From NCBI RefSeq assembly GCF_007004645.1, contig NZ_ML660026.1, positions 54,792 to 118,791 on the forward strand: a DNA stretch of 64,000 nt. Reading direction: 5' to 3'. Source of the DNA: Aliiroseovarius halocynthiae (GTDB lineage Bacteria; Pseudomonadota; Alphaproteobacteria; Rhodobacterales; Rhodobacteraceae). The notes under the pieces are model-generated. The model was not told the origin of the DNA, made no database searches, and saw only the letters and a list, made by a program, of their open reading frames with translations. This document shows positions 1 to 10,642 of this stretch, piece after piece. A program made the position numbers and the translations under genes. Each line of letters starts with the position of its first letter. Position 1 is the first letter of the stretch.

Positions 1-168
1 GAGGTCTTCCGCGCAGAACATCGGGATCTGGACGAAGCCATCCACGCGCTTGAAGAAAGCGGGCGGGCGGATCAGCTGCGTCTGCGGCGCCTGAAAAAGC
101 AAAAGCTGTCTTTGAAGGACAAAATCGCCCGGATCGAAGACAAATTGACCCCGGATATCATTGCCTGA
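1..168 (+). CDS. DUF465 (YdcH-like) protein, 3' part only
   Basis: The window opens inside this gene; 55 codons are visible, ending at TGA 166-168. The remaining chain is highly charged and helical, with a run of Lys/Arg followed by LSLKDKIARIEDKL, which is the usual C-terminal pattern of the small DUF465/YdcH family (about 60-80 residues). Function in this family is not established. It lies 63 bp before purE on the same strand. A second DUF465 gene is at 28666-28905, so the genome carries at least two paralogues. The start is outside the window. Confidence 0.7.
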   Translation, partial: EVFRAEHRDLDEAIHALEESGRADQLRLRRLKKQKLSLKDKIARIEDKLTPDIIA

Positions 169-231
169 TTGCATCATTGCCCCGCGAACCTGTAAGGATG
201 CGCCAACTTTCCTAGGGGATGCGAGGATCAT

Positions 232-720
232 ATGACGGATGTGAAAGTCGGGATCATCATGGGCAGCCAGTCGGACTGGCCCACGATGAAGGAAGCCGCC
301 ACGGTATTGGACGAACTGGGCATCGCGTATGAGGCCAAGATCGTGTCCGCGCACCGCACCCCTGACCGTCTGTGGGACTATGGCAAGACCGCCGCTGATC
401 GTGGGTTGCACGTGATCATTGCGGGCGCTGGCGGAGCGGCGCATCTGCCCGGCATGATGGCGTCGAAAACCCGTGTGCCCGTTGTGGGCGTGCCAGTACA
501 AACACGCGCATTGTCTGGTGTCGACAGCCTGTATTCCATCGTACAGATGCCCAAGGGCTTTCCGGTCGCCACCATGGCCATCGGCGCTGCTGGGGCGGCC
601 AATGCCGGCCTGATGGCCGCTGGCATTCTGGCCGTGTCGGACGCTGATCTTGCAACCCGGTTGGATGCGTGGCGTGACGCGCTCTCGGCCTCGATCCCGG
701 ATGAGCCCTCGGATGACTGA
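232..720 (+). CDS. purE: N5-carboxyaminoimidazole ribonucleotide mutase PurE
   Basis: Class I PurE, 162 residues, the normal length. It moves the carboxylate of N5-CAIR to C4 to give CAIR in purine synthesis. Visible signatures are GSQSDW at residues 11-16, SAHRTP at 39-44 (the catalytic His region) and [11 protein letters not shown] at 65-75. A purine-rich stretch (GAGGA) lies just before ATG 232. The stop overlaps the purK start, so the two genes are translationally coupled, as expected because PurK makes the PurE substrate. Confidence 0.97.
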   Translation: MTDVKVGIIMGSQSDWPTMKEAATVLDELGIAYEAKIVSAHRTPDRLWDYGKTAADRGLHVIIAGAGGAAHLPGMMASKTRVPVVGVPVQTRALSGVDSLYSIVQMPKGFPVATMAIGAAGAANAGLMAAGILAVSDADLATRLDAWRDALSASIPDEPSDD

Positions 721-1789
721 TATGCTGACCACAGGCGCTACCATTGGCATTCTTGGCGGCGGTCAGCTGGGCCGAATGCTGTCGGTCGCGGCCTCGCGCC
801 TTGGCTTCAAAACGCACATCTTTGAACCGGGTGCCAACCCGCCCGCAGGTCAGGTCGCCGATCGCGTGACCACCGCTGGCTATGACGACATCGCTGCGCT
901 GGAAGCCTTCGCGGCCTCGGTCGACGTGATCACCTATGAATTCGAGAACATCCCCACTGAAGCGCTGGACGTGCTGGAGGACCACAAGCCGATCCGTCCC
1001 GGTCGCGAGGCGCTGCGCGTCAGTCAGGATCGCCTGACCGAGAAGGACTTCCTGTCCGGCTTGGGTCTGAAAGTCGCGCCCTATGCGAATGTAGAAAGCG
1101 CTCAGGACATGGATGCCGCGGTCGCACAGATCGGCACACCTTCAATCCTGAAGACGCGCCGCTTTGGCTATGACGGCAAAGGACAGGCGCGGCTAAAATC
1201 CGACGGTGATGCAGCCCCGGCACTGACTGACATGCAGGGCGCCCCCGCCGTACTCGAGGGCTTTGTGAATTTCAGCCACGAGATCAGTGTGATCGCCGCA
1301 CGCGGCATTGGCGGAGATGTTGCCTGTTTTGATCCCGGCGAGAACGTCCACAAAGATGGCATCCTCGACACAACGACCGTGCCCGCAAACCTGACCGCCT
1401 CGCACCGGATGGATGCGGTACTGATGGCGGCAAACATCCTGAATGCACTTGACTATGTGGGCGTCATGGGCGTCGAACTGTTCGTCACGCCGAAAGGTTT
1501 GATCGTGAACGAGATCGCCCCGCGTGTGCACAATTCGGGACACTGGACCCAGCAGGGCTGCACCATCGACCAATTCGAACAGCATATCCGTGCCGTCGCG
1601 GGATGGCCGTTGGGCGACGGGTCACGTTTTGCAGATGTCGTGATGGAAAACCTGATCGGCGATAACATGGACCGCGTGCCGGAAATTGCGCGTGAAGGAA
1701 ACGCATCGCTGCACCTTTACGGCAAAGCCGAGGTCAAGCCGGGGCGCAAAATGGGGCACGTGAATCGTGTCACACCGACGAAGGCATAG
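713..1789 (+). CDS. purK: 5-(carboxyamino)imidazole ribonucleotide synthase PurK
   Basis: ATP-grasp enzyme that carboxylates AIR with bicarbonate and ATP to N5-CAIR. From ATG 713 the protein has 358 residues, normal for PurK. The N-terminal [13 protein letters not shown] is the family's nucleotide-fold signature; [11 protein letters not shown] and [15 protein letters not shown] are typical ATP-grasp and active-site segments. The start is inside the end of purE (ATG 713, TGA of purE 718-720); ATG 722 is an alternative that would remove three residues. A hairpin with a short T run follows the stop. Confidence 0.96.
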   Translation: MTDMLTTGATIGILGGGQLGRMLSVAASRLGFKTHIFEPGANPPAGQVADRVTTAGYDDIAALEAFAASVDVITYEFENIPTEALDVLEDHKPIRPGREALRVSQDRLTEKDFLSGLGLKVAPYANVESAQDMDAAVAQIGTPSILKTRRFGYDGKGQARLKSDGDAAPALTDMQGAPAVLEGFVNFSHEISVIAARGIGGDVACFDPGENVHKDGILDTTTVPANLTASHRMDAVLMAANILNALDYVGVMGVELFVTPKGLIVNEIAPRVHNSGHWTQQGCTIDQFEQHIRAVAGWPLGDGSRFADVVMENLIGDNMDRVPEIAREGNASLHLYGKAEVKPGRKMGHVNRVTPTKA

Positions 1790-1814
1790 CCGCTCCTACC
1801 AAAGGAAATCAGAT

Positions 1815-1842
1815 CGCCCGCAAGTATTTGGCGGGCGGTTTT
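1815..1842 (+). terminator. Rho-independent terminator after purEK
   Basis: CGCCCGC at 1815-1821 pairs with GCGGGCG at 1831-1837 around a 9-base loop and is followed by GTTTTC. It sits 25 bp after the purK stop. Confidence 0.8.
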
Positions 1843-2023
1843 CGTATTGGCTGAACAATCCCCCTTCAGATCCACCTTTGCGTATGGGTTCGGGACAATA
1901 ACACCCGCAAAGCGCGTGTTAGTGGTGCCACACCAGATATGGCAAAATTATTATTTCCCACTGCAACATTTTGTAGTTAAAAAAGGACAATCCATATTCT
2001 GCGTTTGAACACGAGTGTTACCT

Positions 2024-2740
2024 ATGATGAAAGCTGCCAGCATTTTCACCGCCCTCTCCTCGCTCATTATTTCAGGAGCAGCACAAGCGGGAAACCTGCA
2101 AGACCCGACTGTTGAAGCACCTGTCGAGGTCATCCCATATGAAGACCCTCATCCATGGCAGGGCGCTTATGTTGGTGCCACGCTTGGATATGTACTTCCC
2201 GGCGATGATCGGATTGGGATCACATCGCGTTCAGGGGCCGGGTTTGGCCTTGGAAATCTTCACATAGGCGGGAAAATGGCAGGTCTGCGTGCCGGGTATC
2301 GCTGGCAACTCGCGCAGTTCGTTTTCGGCCCCGAGCTTTCTTACGAAGCTGGCCCGGTTGAGGATGCCTTTGTCAACGGTAACTCCGGTGCCTACACCGA
2401 GTTAAATCACGCAATGTCGCTTCGTCTCAAAGCGGGTAGTGTCTGGAAGGTTTTCAATTCCTTCGTATATGGCACTGTGGGCTTTTCCCGTGCCGAGTTC
2501 GACTATGTCGTTGCAGGGAACCCTATCCAGGGCCCTGTGGCCTTCAACGAAACCTATTCGACCAATGGCTATATCCTGGGTCTGGGGTTCGAACGCCCAA
2601 TTTCGGATCGTTTGACGGTCACTGGTGAATATGAGTACACCAATTTCGGCAAGGATGAACTGACGGATTCCTTCGGGAACACCACCCTGGCAACACCGCT
2701 ATTCCACACATTCAAACTGGGCGTGAACTATAACTTCTAA
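2024..2740 (+). CDS. Outer-membrane beta-barrel protein (OmpA/Opa-type, porin family)
   Basis: From ATG 2024 the protein has 238 residues. It begins with a signal peptide (MMKAASIFTALSSLIISGAAQA) and continues as alternating beta strands: WQGAYVGATLGYV, GLRAGYRWQL, LKAGSVWKVF, GYILGLGFERP, and a final FHTFKLGVNYNF. The last strand ends in Phe, as needed for BAM-mediated insertion. This is the 8-strand OMP_b-brl type found as Omp25/31-like proteins in alphaproteobacteria. A GTG at 2015 in the same frame is possible, but ATG 2024 gives a better signal peptide. The 3' end overlaps the convergent DUF2937 gene by 4 bp. Ligand or role unknown. Confidence 0.85.
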   Translation: MMKAASIFTALSSLIISGAAQAGNLQDPTVEAPVEVIPYEDPHPWQGAYVGATLGYVLPGDDRIGITSRSGAGFGLGNLHIGGKMAGLRAGYRWQLAQFVFGPELSYEAGPVEDAFVNGNSGAYTELNHAMSLRLKAGSVWKVFNSFVYGTVGFSRAEFDYVVAGNPIQGPVAFNETYSTNGYILGLGFERPISDRLTVTGEYEYTNFGKDELTDSFGNTTLATPLFHTFKLGVNYNF

Positions 2741-3222
2741 GCCAGCTTGCGGAACGGGCGCAGAAATGCGCCCAACAGCAGCGACACGATCAGCCACCCA
2801 CCCACATAGCCGATCCCCGCACACAGAATCCCGTCCGCCGTCACGGGTACGGCCGGTCGGTAATCATTCCAGGTGCGTTCAACCAGATCCGCATCGCGGA
2901 AATGCCAAAGCTTGGTCAAACGCATCAAAGGCTCGGTTCCCTTAAGCGCCGCATAGGACGCGTCCAGTCGGTCGTATCGGTTAAAATTGTCCTGCATCTG
3001 GTCGCGCAGATCATTTTGGAAATCCGATCCGCTCATCTTGTCCAGCGCTTCGTCACGGGAGTACCCTGCCGCCTTCGCCGTCAGGTCAAACCCGGTGGTG
3101 ATCACTTTCAACTCGGTTCGGGCACCGGACAGGCGCTGCACGTATTGCTGCGTGAATTCAGGGAACTGGCTGAGCGCCACGGCGCCAGCCAAGCCACCTA
3201 TCATGGCCAATGTTCGGATCAT
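2737..3222 (-). CDS. DUF2937 family membrane protein
   Basis: Protein of 161 residues with a hydrophobic N-terminus (TLAMIGGLAGAVALSQFPEF), a long charged central region and a C-terminal membrane segment (ILCAGIGYVGGWLIVSLLLGAF) followed by a basic tail. The PEFTQQYVQRLSG segment right after the first helix is typical of DUF2937. The topology suggests a periplasmic domain between two membrane anchors. No function is known. It stands alone between a convergent outer-membrane protein and proS. Confidence 0.8.
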   Translation of the reverse strand: MIRTLAMIGGLAGAVALSQFPEFTQQYVQRLSGARTELKVITTGFDLTAKAAGYSRDEALDKMSGSDFQNDLRDQMQDNFNRYDRLDASYAALKGTEPLMRLTKLWHFRDADLVERTWNDYRPAVPVTADGILCAGIGYVGGWLIVSLLLGAFLRPFRKLA

Positions 3223-3317
3223 GGTCTGCTCTTTCGCTTTTGCGTTTTGACCCAGTCTATCTTAGGGCGGCTTCCCACGTCAAAGGGGCCATTTCGCGAC
3301 TTGGTCCCCGCCCAAGA

Positions 3318-3344
3318 AAAAAGCCCCCGGTGTCCCGAGGGCTT
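3318..3344 (-). terminator. Rho-independent terminator after proS
   Basis: On the minus strand AAGCCCTCGG pairs with CCGGGGGCTT (one mismatch) and is followed by a T run (plus-strand A run 3317-3322). It begins 8 bp after the proS stop. Confidence 0.8.
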
Positions 3345-3351
3345 TCTTGAT

Positions 3352-4704
3352 TTACAGACCAGTCACGCGATGCGGTTCGTAGATCTCGATGATCTTGGCA
3401 ATTGCCGCTTCTGGCGTCATCTCTTCACTTTCGCCGGTTCGGCGGCTGGTGACTTCAACCACACCATTTTTCAGCCCGCGCGGGCCCACGGTGATGCGCC
3501 ACGGCAGACCGATCAGATCCATCGTCGCGAACTTGCCGCCAGCACGTTCCTTGCGGTCATCATACAGCGGTTCAAGACCCGCATTGGTCAGCGCCTTATA
3601 AAGCGCCTCGCATGCCTCATCCGCAGCCTCGTCGCCCTGTTTCAGGTTCACGATGCCACAGTGGAACGGGGTCACACCTTCGGGCCAGATGATGCCGTTG
3701 TCATCATGCGACGCTTCGATGATCGCGCCCAGCAGTCGGCTGACGCCAATCCCGTGCGAGCCCATGTGGACCGGCACCTGCTTCTGTTCGCTGTCGATCA
3801 CCTTGGCGTTCATGGCTTCCGAGTACTTTGTGCCGAAATAGAAGATTTGGCCAACTTCGATTCCACGCGCAACGCGGCGGCGATCCTCGGGGACGTCATT
3901 GAACAGCGCTTCGTCATGGGTCTCGTCGGTGCGCGCGTATTTCGATGTGAATTCCTCGAGCACGCCTTGACACTGCGCCACGTCATCATAGTCGATCGCA
4001 CGATCGCCGAAAGTCAGGTCGGTGACGGCGCTGTCATAGAACACTTCCGACTCGCCGGTTTCGGCTAGCACAAGGAATTCGTGCGTATAGTCGCCACCAA
4101 TCGGGCCACCATCGGCGCGCATCGGGATGGCCTGCAGGCCCATACGCTCGTAGGTACGCAGATAGCTGACCAGATGGCGGTTATAAGCGTGCAACGCATC
4201 TTCTTTGGTCAGGTCGAAGTTATAGCCGTCCTTCATATAGAACTCGCGGCCTCGCATCACGCCGAAACGCGGGCGGATTTCATCCCGGAATTTCCACTGG
4301 ATTTGATAGAGGGTCAGCGGCAGGTCCTTATAGCTCGACACATTCGAGCGGAAGACGTCGGTGATGACCTCTTCATTGGTGGGACCATACAGCATGTCGC
4401 GCCCGTGGCGATCTTCGATGCGCAGCATTTCTTCGCCGTAGTCGTCATAACGACCACTTTCACGCCACAGGTCGGCGGGTTGGATCGTCGCCATCTGCAT
4501 CGGAATGTGACCCGCGCGGATCTGTTCTTCGTGCACGATGTTTTCGATCTTGCGCAGGACTTTGAAGCCAAGCGGCAGCCACGTATAAATCCCGGCGGCT
4601 TGCTGTTTGATCATACCGGCCCGCAGCATAAAGCGGTGGCTAACGATTTGAGCATCGGCGGGGGTCTCTTTCAAGACCGGAAGGAAATAGCGAGTCAGGC
4701 GCAT
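3352..4704 (-). CDS. proS: Prolyl-tRNA synthetase, short alphaproteobacterial form
   Basis: Class II aminoacyl-tRNA synthetase that charges tRNA-Pro. It has 450 residues and lacks the ~180-residue INS editing domain of the E. coli-type enzyme, which is normal for alphaproteobacterial ProS. Motif 2 ([20 protein letters not shown]) is near residues 140-160 and motif 3 ([17 protein letters not shown]) near 318-334; the anticodon-binding domain fills the last 90 residues. Start ATG 4704 gives the canonical [15 protein letters not shown]. It is transcribed alone and has a terminator at its 3' end. Confidence 0.97.
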   Translation of the reverse strand: MRLTRYFLPVLKETPADAQIVSHRFMLRAGMIKQQAAGIYTWLPLGFKVLRKIENIVHEEQIRAGHIPMQMATIQPADLWRESGRYDDYGEEMLRIEDRHGRDMLYGPTNEEVITDVFRSNVSSYKDLPLTLYQIQWKFRDEIRPRFGVMRGREFYMKDGYNFDLTKEDALHAYNRHLVSYLRTYERMGLQAIPMRADGGPIGGDYTHEFLVLAETGESEVFYDSAVTDLTFGDRAIDYDDVAQCQGVLEEFTSKYARTDETHDEALFNDVPEDRRRVARGIEVGQIFYFGTKYSEAMNAKVIDSEQKQVPVHMGSHGIGVSRLLGAIIEASHDDNGIIWPEGVTPFHCGIVNLKQGDEAADEACEALYKALTNAGLEPLYDDRKERAGGKFATMDLIGLPWRITVGPRGLKNGVVEVTSRRTGESEEMTPEAAIAKIIEIYEPHRVTGL

Positions 4705-4833
4705 TAGGACCTCTTATTTCATGTTTAAGAAGCGAGTTACGGGAAAACGCTGCATAGTGCAATTTTTCCTGCGGTTGCACTTGTGACCTACAATCGTTTA
4801 TCCGCATTTAGAGCCACTTGGAAGGTCACATGT

Positions 4834-5990
4834 ATGCTCCAAACTGATGCTGGAACCCGATCGGAAACTCTGCCTAAGGCAGGTGTTGGCATCGTTTTGC
4901 TCGTCAGCACAATGATTGTGCTGATGGGCCTTGCCTCAGACGTGGTGAACGGTGGGGACAAATGGCACCAAGGGGACTGGCTGATACATGATCTGAATGG
5001 CGCAGTTCGCCGCGGTGCGTTTGGCCGTTGGATCATTCTGTTTTCAGACGCATTGGGGCTATCTCCGGTTTGGACCGCAGCCTTCTTCCAAGCCGTGATT
5101 ACAATCAGCATTCCTGTGCTGTTTTGGCGCATTTCCAGCGCTGTCGGAGCTTGGTCTGCAACTCTGTTGTTGATCAGTACGCCGGCAATGATCTTTCTTT
5201 TCTGGGCTGGCGACATACAGGGCGCGCTTCGAAAAGAGATCATCGGCGTCCTGGCGGTGTTATTCGCGGGAATTGGCGTCGCCCGCGGTCAGTTTGTTCC
5301 GGCAGCACTTGGGGGGTGATCCTTGCCGCCGGCGCGTGGGGGCATATTATCAACGTCCTAATGGCTCCGCTTTTCCTATCCGTTCTGTGGATCGGACGGG
5401 CGCGCTTCCCCACACAATCGTCTGTTGTGGTCCTTGGATCGACCGTGATCATATTGTGCGGGCATGCGTTGTTCTCTGCCCTCAGCCACGCTCAGATCAG
5501 CTCGACCGACCCAATCTGCGATGCGCTGACACAACGTGGGATTCACCCCGCGATCTGCGAGGGCGCGATTTCCTATTTAGACAAAGACAGCTCTCACGGC
5601 TTGAAGAAAGTCGCGGATAAGTTCTTGAACACAGAAGCCTTGCCGGACATTGCACTATTAATGGGCTTAGCGCTTCTCGCACCCATTATCTTCGTGCTGC
5701 AACATCACATTGCCCGCACTGTTGCTTTGGCGACTGCGTTATCTGGCGCAGCACTGCTTCCACTCTTTTTTGTGGCCGTTGACTGGGGCCGCTTTGTCAG
5801 CGTCCAGATCTTTGGATTTTCGGTGTTAATGATGGTCGGATACCTGACCGGGGCCGTCCGGGAAAAGCGCCAGATTACACCGGGGCAAATTTTGGTCTGC
5901 CTCGTGATTGGGCTTATCTTCTCGATTGGGCATGTCAAAGGCGTTTCAACTTTGGGAGCTCTGAGCAGCCTGTATTTGATACTTCAATGA
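4834..5990 (+). pseudogene. Multi-pass membrane protein, frameshifted (unknown function)
   Basis: Two reading frames join to one continuous membrane protein. The first runs from ATG 4834 (good ribosome site GGAAGG, 8 bp upstream) to TGA 5317-5319; the second is read from about 5315 to TGA 5988-5990. Together they would give 385 residues if one G were added to the G6 run at 5311-5316; the span is one base short of a multiple of three. Both halves have several hydrophobic helices (GVGIVLLVSTMIVLMGLA; IARTVALATALSGAALLPLF). The second half has no ribosome site of its own. No family recognised; the topology resembles polysaccharide-polymerase-like proteins, which is only a guess. Could be a pseudogene, a sequencing error or slippage. 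Confidence 0.6.
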
Positions 5991-6209
5991 TACTTGGCTA
6001 ACCTTGCGCGTCGCGTCCAGCCTTTCCGAGATCTTATTTGCGACCGGAAGAAGGCTCTCCGGAACAACTGGCGACAAATTATCACCCGTCCCTAGCAACC
6101 ATTCGAAGTTTCCATCTACGACGACCTGACACCGCCCAGCCTGAAATACTACAGGCAACACTTCAAGCGCCGCTCATGATTGCAGGAAAGGCTTGAATGA
6201 GGCCGCTGG

Positions 6210-6401
6210 CTAGATTGAACCACCCAAGCTGACAGAGACTTTCGTCTTGGAATGCGGCGTTGTCTTGCCGTTCTCATATTTAATGCCAACGCCGGCCTGG
6301 CCCGAGACTGTCACACCCGGCTCTCTCGGCTCGTATTGATGCCCTTCACATGCCGCAAGCAAGCATAAGACGGCAACCGCAGCAATCGCTGGCTTCATCA
6401 T
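6210..6401 (-). CDS. Small lipoprotein
   Basis: Sixty-three residues from ATG 6401, with GGAAGG seven bases upstream. The N-terminus MMKPAIAAVAVLCLLAAC is a lipoprotein signal ending in the lipobox LLAAC; the mature part is polar and ends in VSVSLGGSI, which could be a short beta hairpin. A second ATG follows directly at 6398. No homologue recognised. The region between its stop and the frameshifted membrane gene (5991-6209) shows no gene I can support. Confidence 0.65.
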   Translation of the reverse strand: MMKPAIAAVAVLCLLAACEGHQYEPREPGVTVSGQAGVGIKYENGKTTPHSKTKVSVSLGGSI

Positions 6402-6580
6402 AAAATGTCCTTCCAAGGTCTAACGACCGCATTTGAGCCGCAGCAACGTCCCGGGCGCAAGCAGTTTCCTGAAAATGGTGCGAAAAACTGCCGATGAGAA
6501 CAAAAACTCGATTTGCGCCTGCCCTTGAAATACCCGCTGGCTTGGGCGACATAGATGAAAGTTCATTTATCGGAGCCCTT

Positions 6581-7669
6581 ATGCCGCTTCCCGTTCAAAC
6601 TCAGGCCAAGTATTGGTCCATCGCAATTGCCATTATCGCCTTGGCCTTGTGGTTCCTAGGCGATGTTATCATGCCCTTCATCCTAGGAGGCGCGATTGCG
6701 TATTTCCTGGACCCGGTGGCAGATCGGCTGGAAAGGGCGGGACTGTCGCGAGTTGCCGCGACGGTCGTCATCTCGCTTATCGCGATGCTGATTGTGATCC
6801 TTGGCTTCTTGTTGGTTATCCCCTCGTTGGTCTCGCAAGCCATAGCTTTGGCCAATGCTGCCCCTGATCTATTGCGCGAACTTCAGACATTCCTGACCGA
6901 GCGGTTCCCGTCGCTGATGGATGAAAGCTCGACCATTCGCCAGTCGTTGGAAAGTCTGGGTCAGAAAATTCAAGAACGCGGGGGCGAGCTGGTGGGCACT
7001 TTGCTGTCATCCGCGATGAGCGTGATCAACATTGTGATCTTGCTGGTGGTGACTCCCGTGGTGGCCTTCTATCTGCTGCTGGACTGGGACCACATGGTCG
7101 CACGGATTGATCAGCTTTTGCCGCTGGATCATCGCCCAGCCATTCGCGAAATCGCCCACAACATTGATCGTACATTGGCCAGTTTCATTCGCGGCCAGGG
7201 CACGGTCTGCATTGTTCTGGGCACATATTATGCGGTCGCCCTGATGGTGGTCGGCCTAAACTTTGGCCTTGTGGTCGGCTTCATCGCCGGCCTGATTACC
7301 TTCATCCCATATGTGGGGGCCTTGGTGGGGGGCGCATTGGCCATCGGTCTGGGCCTGTTCCAGTTCTGGGGCGAATGGTGGAGCCTTGGCGCAGTGGTCA
7401 TCATCTTCGCGTTGGGCCAATTCTTTGAGGGCAACATCCTGACGCCCAAACTGGTGGGCAGCTCGGTCGGACTGCATCCTGTTTGGTTGATGTTTGCTCT
7501 GTCCGTCTTTGGGTCGCTTTTTGGGTTTGTCGGTATGCTGGTGGCGGTTCCGGTTGCGGCCTCCATCGGGGTTGTGGCGCGGTTCTTTATCGCGAAATAC
7601 CAGACCGGGCGGCTATATCAGGGCGTCGCTGGGCGCGACGCTGCGCTGGACGAGGACGTAACGAAGTAA
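6581..7669 (+). CDS. AI-2E family transporter (PerM/TqsA-like permease)
   Basis: From ATG 6581 the protein has 362 residues, with about eight membrane helices: two at the N-terminus, a soluble coil-rich insert (residues ~85-160), then a C-terminal group with GLVVGFIAGLITFIPYVG, the most conserved segment of the family, and NILTPKLVGSSVGLHPVW. Members export quorum signals or act as Na+/H+ antiporters; the substrate here cannot be told. It overlaps hdaA by one base (TAATG), an arrangement typical of Rhodobacterales and Rhizobiales. An upstream in-frame start at 6494 is rejected because the N-terminal extension has no membrane-protein character. Confidence 0.9.
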   Translation: MPLPVQTQAKYWSIAIAIIALALWFLGDVIMPFILGGAIAYFLDPVADRLERAGLSRVAATVVISLIAMLIVILGFLLVIPSLVSQAIALANAAPDLLRELQTFLTERFPSLMDESSTIRQSLESLGQKIQERGGELVGTLLSSAMSVINIVILLVVTPVVAFYLLLDWDHMVARIDQLLPLDHRPAIREIAHNIDRTLASFIRGQGTVCIVLGTYYAVALMVVGLNFGLVVGFIAGLITFIPYVGALVGGALAIGLGLFQFWGEWWSLGAVVIIFALGQFFEGNILTPKLVGSSVGLHPVWLMFALSVFGSLFGFVGMLVAVPVAASIGVVARFFIAKYQTGRLYQGVAGRDAALDEDVTK

Positions 7670-8340
7670 TGGCCGAACAGCTGACCTTCGATTTGCCTGC
7701 GCGGCCTGCGCAGGGGCTGGACGACTTTCTTGTCACGCCATCAAATGCCAATGCCATGGCAACGATCGAAAGCTGGGAAAACTGGCCCAACAGCAAGCTT
7801 GTACTGGTCGGGGACGAAGGCACGGGGAAAACTCATCTGACCCATGTGTGGGCCGGATTGACCGGGGCACAGATCATACCGGCGCGTGACCTGCCCCAGA
7901 CGCGAGTTGAAGATTTGGCAGGCCGATCCATTGCGCTTGAGGATGCCGACCAAATCGCAGGTCAGGCTGATGCAGAAAACGCGCTATTCCACCTGCATAA
8001 TCTGGTGCTGGCTGAAGGGGGGGCTTTGCTGCTCACAGCGCGTACCGCCCCATCGCGCTGGGGGCTTACGTTGCCAGATCTGCGCAGCCGAATGGAGGGT
8101 ACTACACTGGCGCGTCTGGACCCGCCCGACGATATGCTGTTATCCGCCGTGCTGGTCAAACTGTTCCACGACCGCCAAATTACCGTGCCGTTGAACCTGA
8201 TCGACTATCTTTTGCCCCGGATGGAGCGCTCGCTTGCCGAAGCTTCGCGTGTTGTGTCCGTTCTTGATCAGGCCGCCTTGTCCGAAGGCCGCGCGCTTAC
8301 CCGAACGCTGGCGGCACGTGTTCTGGACAATTCAGAGTAA
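7669..8340 (+). CDS. hdaA: DnaA regulatory inactivator, HdaA-type AAA+ protein
   Basis: A DnaA-like AAA+ protein of 223 residues without the DnaA DNA-binding domain. It starts with a clamp-binding-like QLTFDLP (residues 4-10), which in Hda proteins contacts the DnaN sliding clamp, and has Walker A GDEGTGKTH at 48-56. The Hda-clamp complex stimulates ATP hydrolysis by DnaA and so prevents re-initiation. Start ATG 7669 overlaps the stop of the permease gene. Length and motif order match Caulobacter-type HdaA. Confidence 0.9.
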   Translation: MAEQLTFDLPARPAQGLDDFLVTPSNANAMATIESWENWPNSKLVLVGDEGTGKTHLTHVWAGLTGAQIIPARDLPQTRVEDLAGRSIALEDADQIAGQADAENALFHLHNLVLAEGGALLLTARTAPSRWGLTLPDLRSRMEGTTLARLDPPDDMLLSAVLVKLFHDRQITVPLNLIDYLLPRMERSLAEASRVVSVLDQAALSEGRALTRTLAARVLDNSE

Positions 8341-8393
8341 ATCAGGGCATAACGTCACCTTCCCGTCACACTTTCCCGCGATAGAGTGCCGTC

Positions 8394-10592
8394 ATGAATA
8401 CGCCCAAGACACCTGATCTTCCGCTTGCTGATTTCCTGTCAGCAGAGTTCCCGCCCGCAGTCGCCCTGCCTGCCGAAACCTTTGCCGGTACAAAACGGTT
8501 CTTCAACCGCGAGCTAAGCTGGCTTGGCTTCAACTGGCGCGTCCTTGAAGAGGCCGAGAATTCCCGCGTCCCACTGTTAGAGCGTCTGCGGTTCCTGTCG
8601 ATCTCGGCCGCGAACCTTGACGAATTCTATACCGTGCGCGTGGCCGGGTTGCGCGAATTGGTGCGCGAAGGGGTCTCGACCCCAGCAGCCGATGGGCTGT
8701 CGCCGCCCGATCAATTGAAGCTGATTGATGCCGATGCGCGCGCGCTGATGGCACGCCAACAATCTGTTTTCGAAGAGCTGTCGGGCGAAATGCGGAAAGA
8801 GGGCATCATCATCGCCCGACGTGATGACCTGACAGATGCTGATCGCGCACATCTTGATCATGTTTTTCTGACGCAAGTCTTCCCGGTGTTGTCGCCCTTG
8901 GCCATCGATCCGGCCCACCCGTTCCCATTCATCCCAAACACCGGTTTCTCGCTGGCGCTGCAGCTGGAACGCACCAAGGACAAACAGAAGCTAAAGGCGC
9001 TACTTCCGATCCCGCATCAGATCGACCGCTTCGTTGCCCTGCCCGCCGAAGACGGCCAGTTCCGCTTCCTACCGTTGGAAGATCTGCTGCTGGAACATCT
9101 GGGCCAGCTTTTCCCGGGCTACGTGGAAAAAGGCCACTGCGCATTCCGCATCTTACGTGACAGCGATCTTGAAGTAGAAGACGAAGCCGAAGATCTGGTG
9201 CGCGAGTTCGAGACAGCTCTGAAACGCCGTCGCCGGGGCGAAGTCGTCCGCCTGAAAATCACCTCGGGGGCGCCACCTGCCCTTCTGTCGATGATCAAAC
9301 GCGAGCTTAACATCTCGGGCCACGAAATTGTCGAGGCTACAGGCATGATCGGGATGGCGGATCTAAGCGAGCTGGTGTTGAATGACCGGTCTGACCTTCT
9401 GTGGCCCAGCTTCACCCCCCGCGTGCCCGAACGCGTACAGGATCACGAAGGCGACATGTTCGCGGCGATCCGACAGAAAGACATGCTGCTGCACCACCCG
9501 TACGAGACCTTCGACATGGTGGTCCGCTTCCTGCATCAGGCTGCGCGTGACCCCAATGTGGTGGCGATCAAGCAGACGCTTTATCGCACGTCCCATGACA
9601 GCCCGATCGTCAAGGCACTGTGTGAAGCTGCCGAGGATGGCAAGTCCGTCACTGCACTGGTCGAACTGAAAGCCCGGTTTGACGAAGCTGCCAACATCCG
9701 ACAGTCGCGACGATTGGAACGCGCGGGTGCGCATGTGACCTATGGTTTCATCAACTATAAAACCCATGCCAAGATCTCGACCGTAGTACGGCGCGAAGGG
9801 GACGAGCTGGTCACCTATACCCACTATGGCACTGGGAACTATCACCCGATCACCGCACGGATTTACACCGACCTCAGCCTGTTTACCTGTGACACGGCGC
9901 TTGGCCGCGACGCCACACGGGTCTTCAATTACCTATCCGGTTATGCCGAACCACAAAGCCTTGAGAACCTTGCGATTTCGCCGCTCGATCTGAAGTCGAC
10001 CCTGATCAAACGGATCAAGAACGAAGCCGAGTTCGCAAAGGCAGGCAAGCCCGCCCAGATCTGGGCCAAGATGAACTCGCTGGTTGAACCTGATGTGATT
10101 GATGCGCTCTATGCCGCATCGCAGGCGGGGGTAAAAATCAGCCTTGTGGTGCGCGGCATCTGCGGGCTGCGCCCCGGCATCGAAGGCCTGTCCGAGAACA
10201 TCCGCGTGAAATCCATTGTGGGCCGGTTCCTTGAGCATTCTCGCATCGTCTGCTTCGGCAACGGGCACGGGCTGCCCTCGAAAAAGGCGCGTGTTTACAT
10301 GTCGTCCGCCGACTGGATGGGGCGCAACCTGAACCGCCGCGTGGAAACGCTGGTCGAGATCAAGAACGCCACCGTGAAGGCCCAGATTGTCAGCCAGATC
10401 ATGGCCGCCAACCTTGCGGATGTGGCGCAGAGCTGGGTGATGGGCCCGGACGGCAAATTTTCCCGCGCCGATCTTTCTACAATTGACCGCCCCTTCAATT
10501 GCCACCGCTTCTTTATGGAAAATCCATCCCTGTCCGGGCGTGGATCTGCAGGCGCATCAGATGTGCCGGAACTAACGCATTCAGAAGATTGA
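8394..10592 (+). CDS. ppk1: Polyphosphate kinase 1
   Basis: PPK1 makes polyphosphate from ATP reversibly. The 732-residue protein starts after a short leader with the N domain ([20 protein letters not shown]), has the head domain, and contains the two catalytic phospholipase-D-like regions: NYKTHAKIS with the phosphorylated His and [10 protein letters not shown]. It is followed 50 bp downstream by ppx, so synthesis and breakdown of polyphosphate are encoded together. Confidence 0.97.
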   Translation: MNTPKTPDLPLADFLSAEFPPAVALPAETFAGTKRFFNRELSWLGFNWRVLEEAENSRVPLLERLRFLSISAANLDEFYTVRVAGLRELVREGVSTPAADGLSPPDQLKLIDADARALMARQQSVFEELSGEMRKEGIIIARRDDLTDADRAHLDHVFLTQVFPVLSPLAIDPAHPFPFIPNTGFSLALQLERTKDKQKLKALLPIPHQIDRFVALPAEDGQFRFLPLEDLLLEHLGQLFPGYVEKGHCAFRILRDSDLEVEDEAEDLVREFETALKRRRRGEVVRLKITSGAPPALLSMIKRELNISGHEIVEATGMIGMADLSELVLNDRSDLLWPSFTPRVPERVQDHEGDMFAAIRQKDMLLHHPYETFDMVVRFLHQAARDPNVVAIKQTLYRTSHDSPIVKALCEAAEDGKSVTALVELKARFDEAANIRQSRRLERAGAHVTYGFINYKTHAKISTVVRREGDELVTYTHYGTGNYHPITARIYTDLSLFTCDTALGRDATRVFNYLSGYAEPQSLENLAISPLDLKSTLIKRIKNEAEFAKAGKPAQIWAKMNSLVEPDVIDALYAASQAGVKISLVVRGICGLRPGIEGLSENIRVKSIVGRFLEHSRIVCFGNGHGLPSKKARVYMSSADWMGRNLNRRVETLVEIKNATVKAQIVSQIMAANLADVAQSWVMGPDGKFSRADLSTIDRPFNCHRFFMENPSLSGRGSAGASDVPELTHSED

Positions 10593-10642
10593 GCTATGTC
10601 GGGCACGCCGTTAATGTATCCGTACTGAGACAGGGGGATTCT

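Noticed and set aside
2902..4068. Open frame of 388 codons on the plus strand opposite DUF2937 and proS
   Set aside because: Spans two real minus-strand genes and their terminator in antisense; no protein character.
5300..5330. Programmed -1 ribosomal frameshift at the G6 tract
   Set aside because: A canonical X XXY YYZ slippery heptamer in the right frame is not present and no downstream pseudoknot is obvious; error, mutation or slippage is more likely.
5946..6161. 71-codon minus-strand frame starting GTG after the frameshifted membrane gene
   Set aside because: Soluble-looking but no ribosome site, no recognised family, and it overlaps the end of the plus-strand gene; kept out for lack of support.
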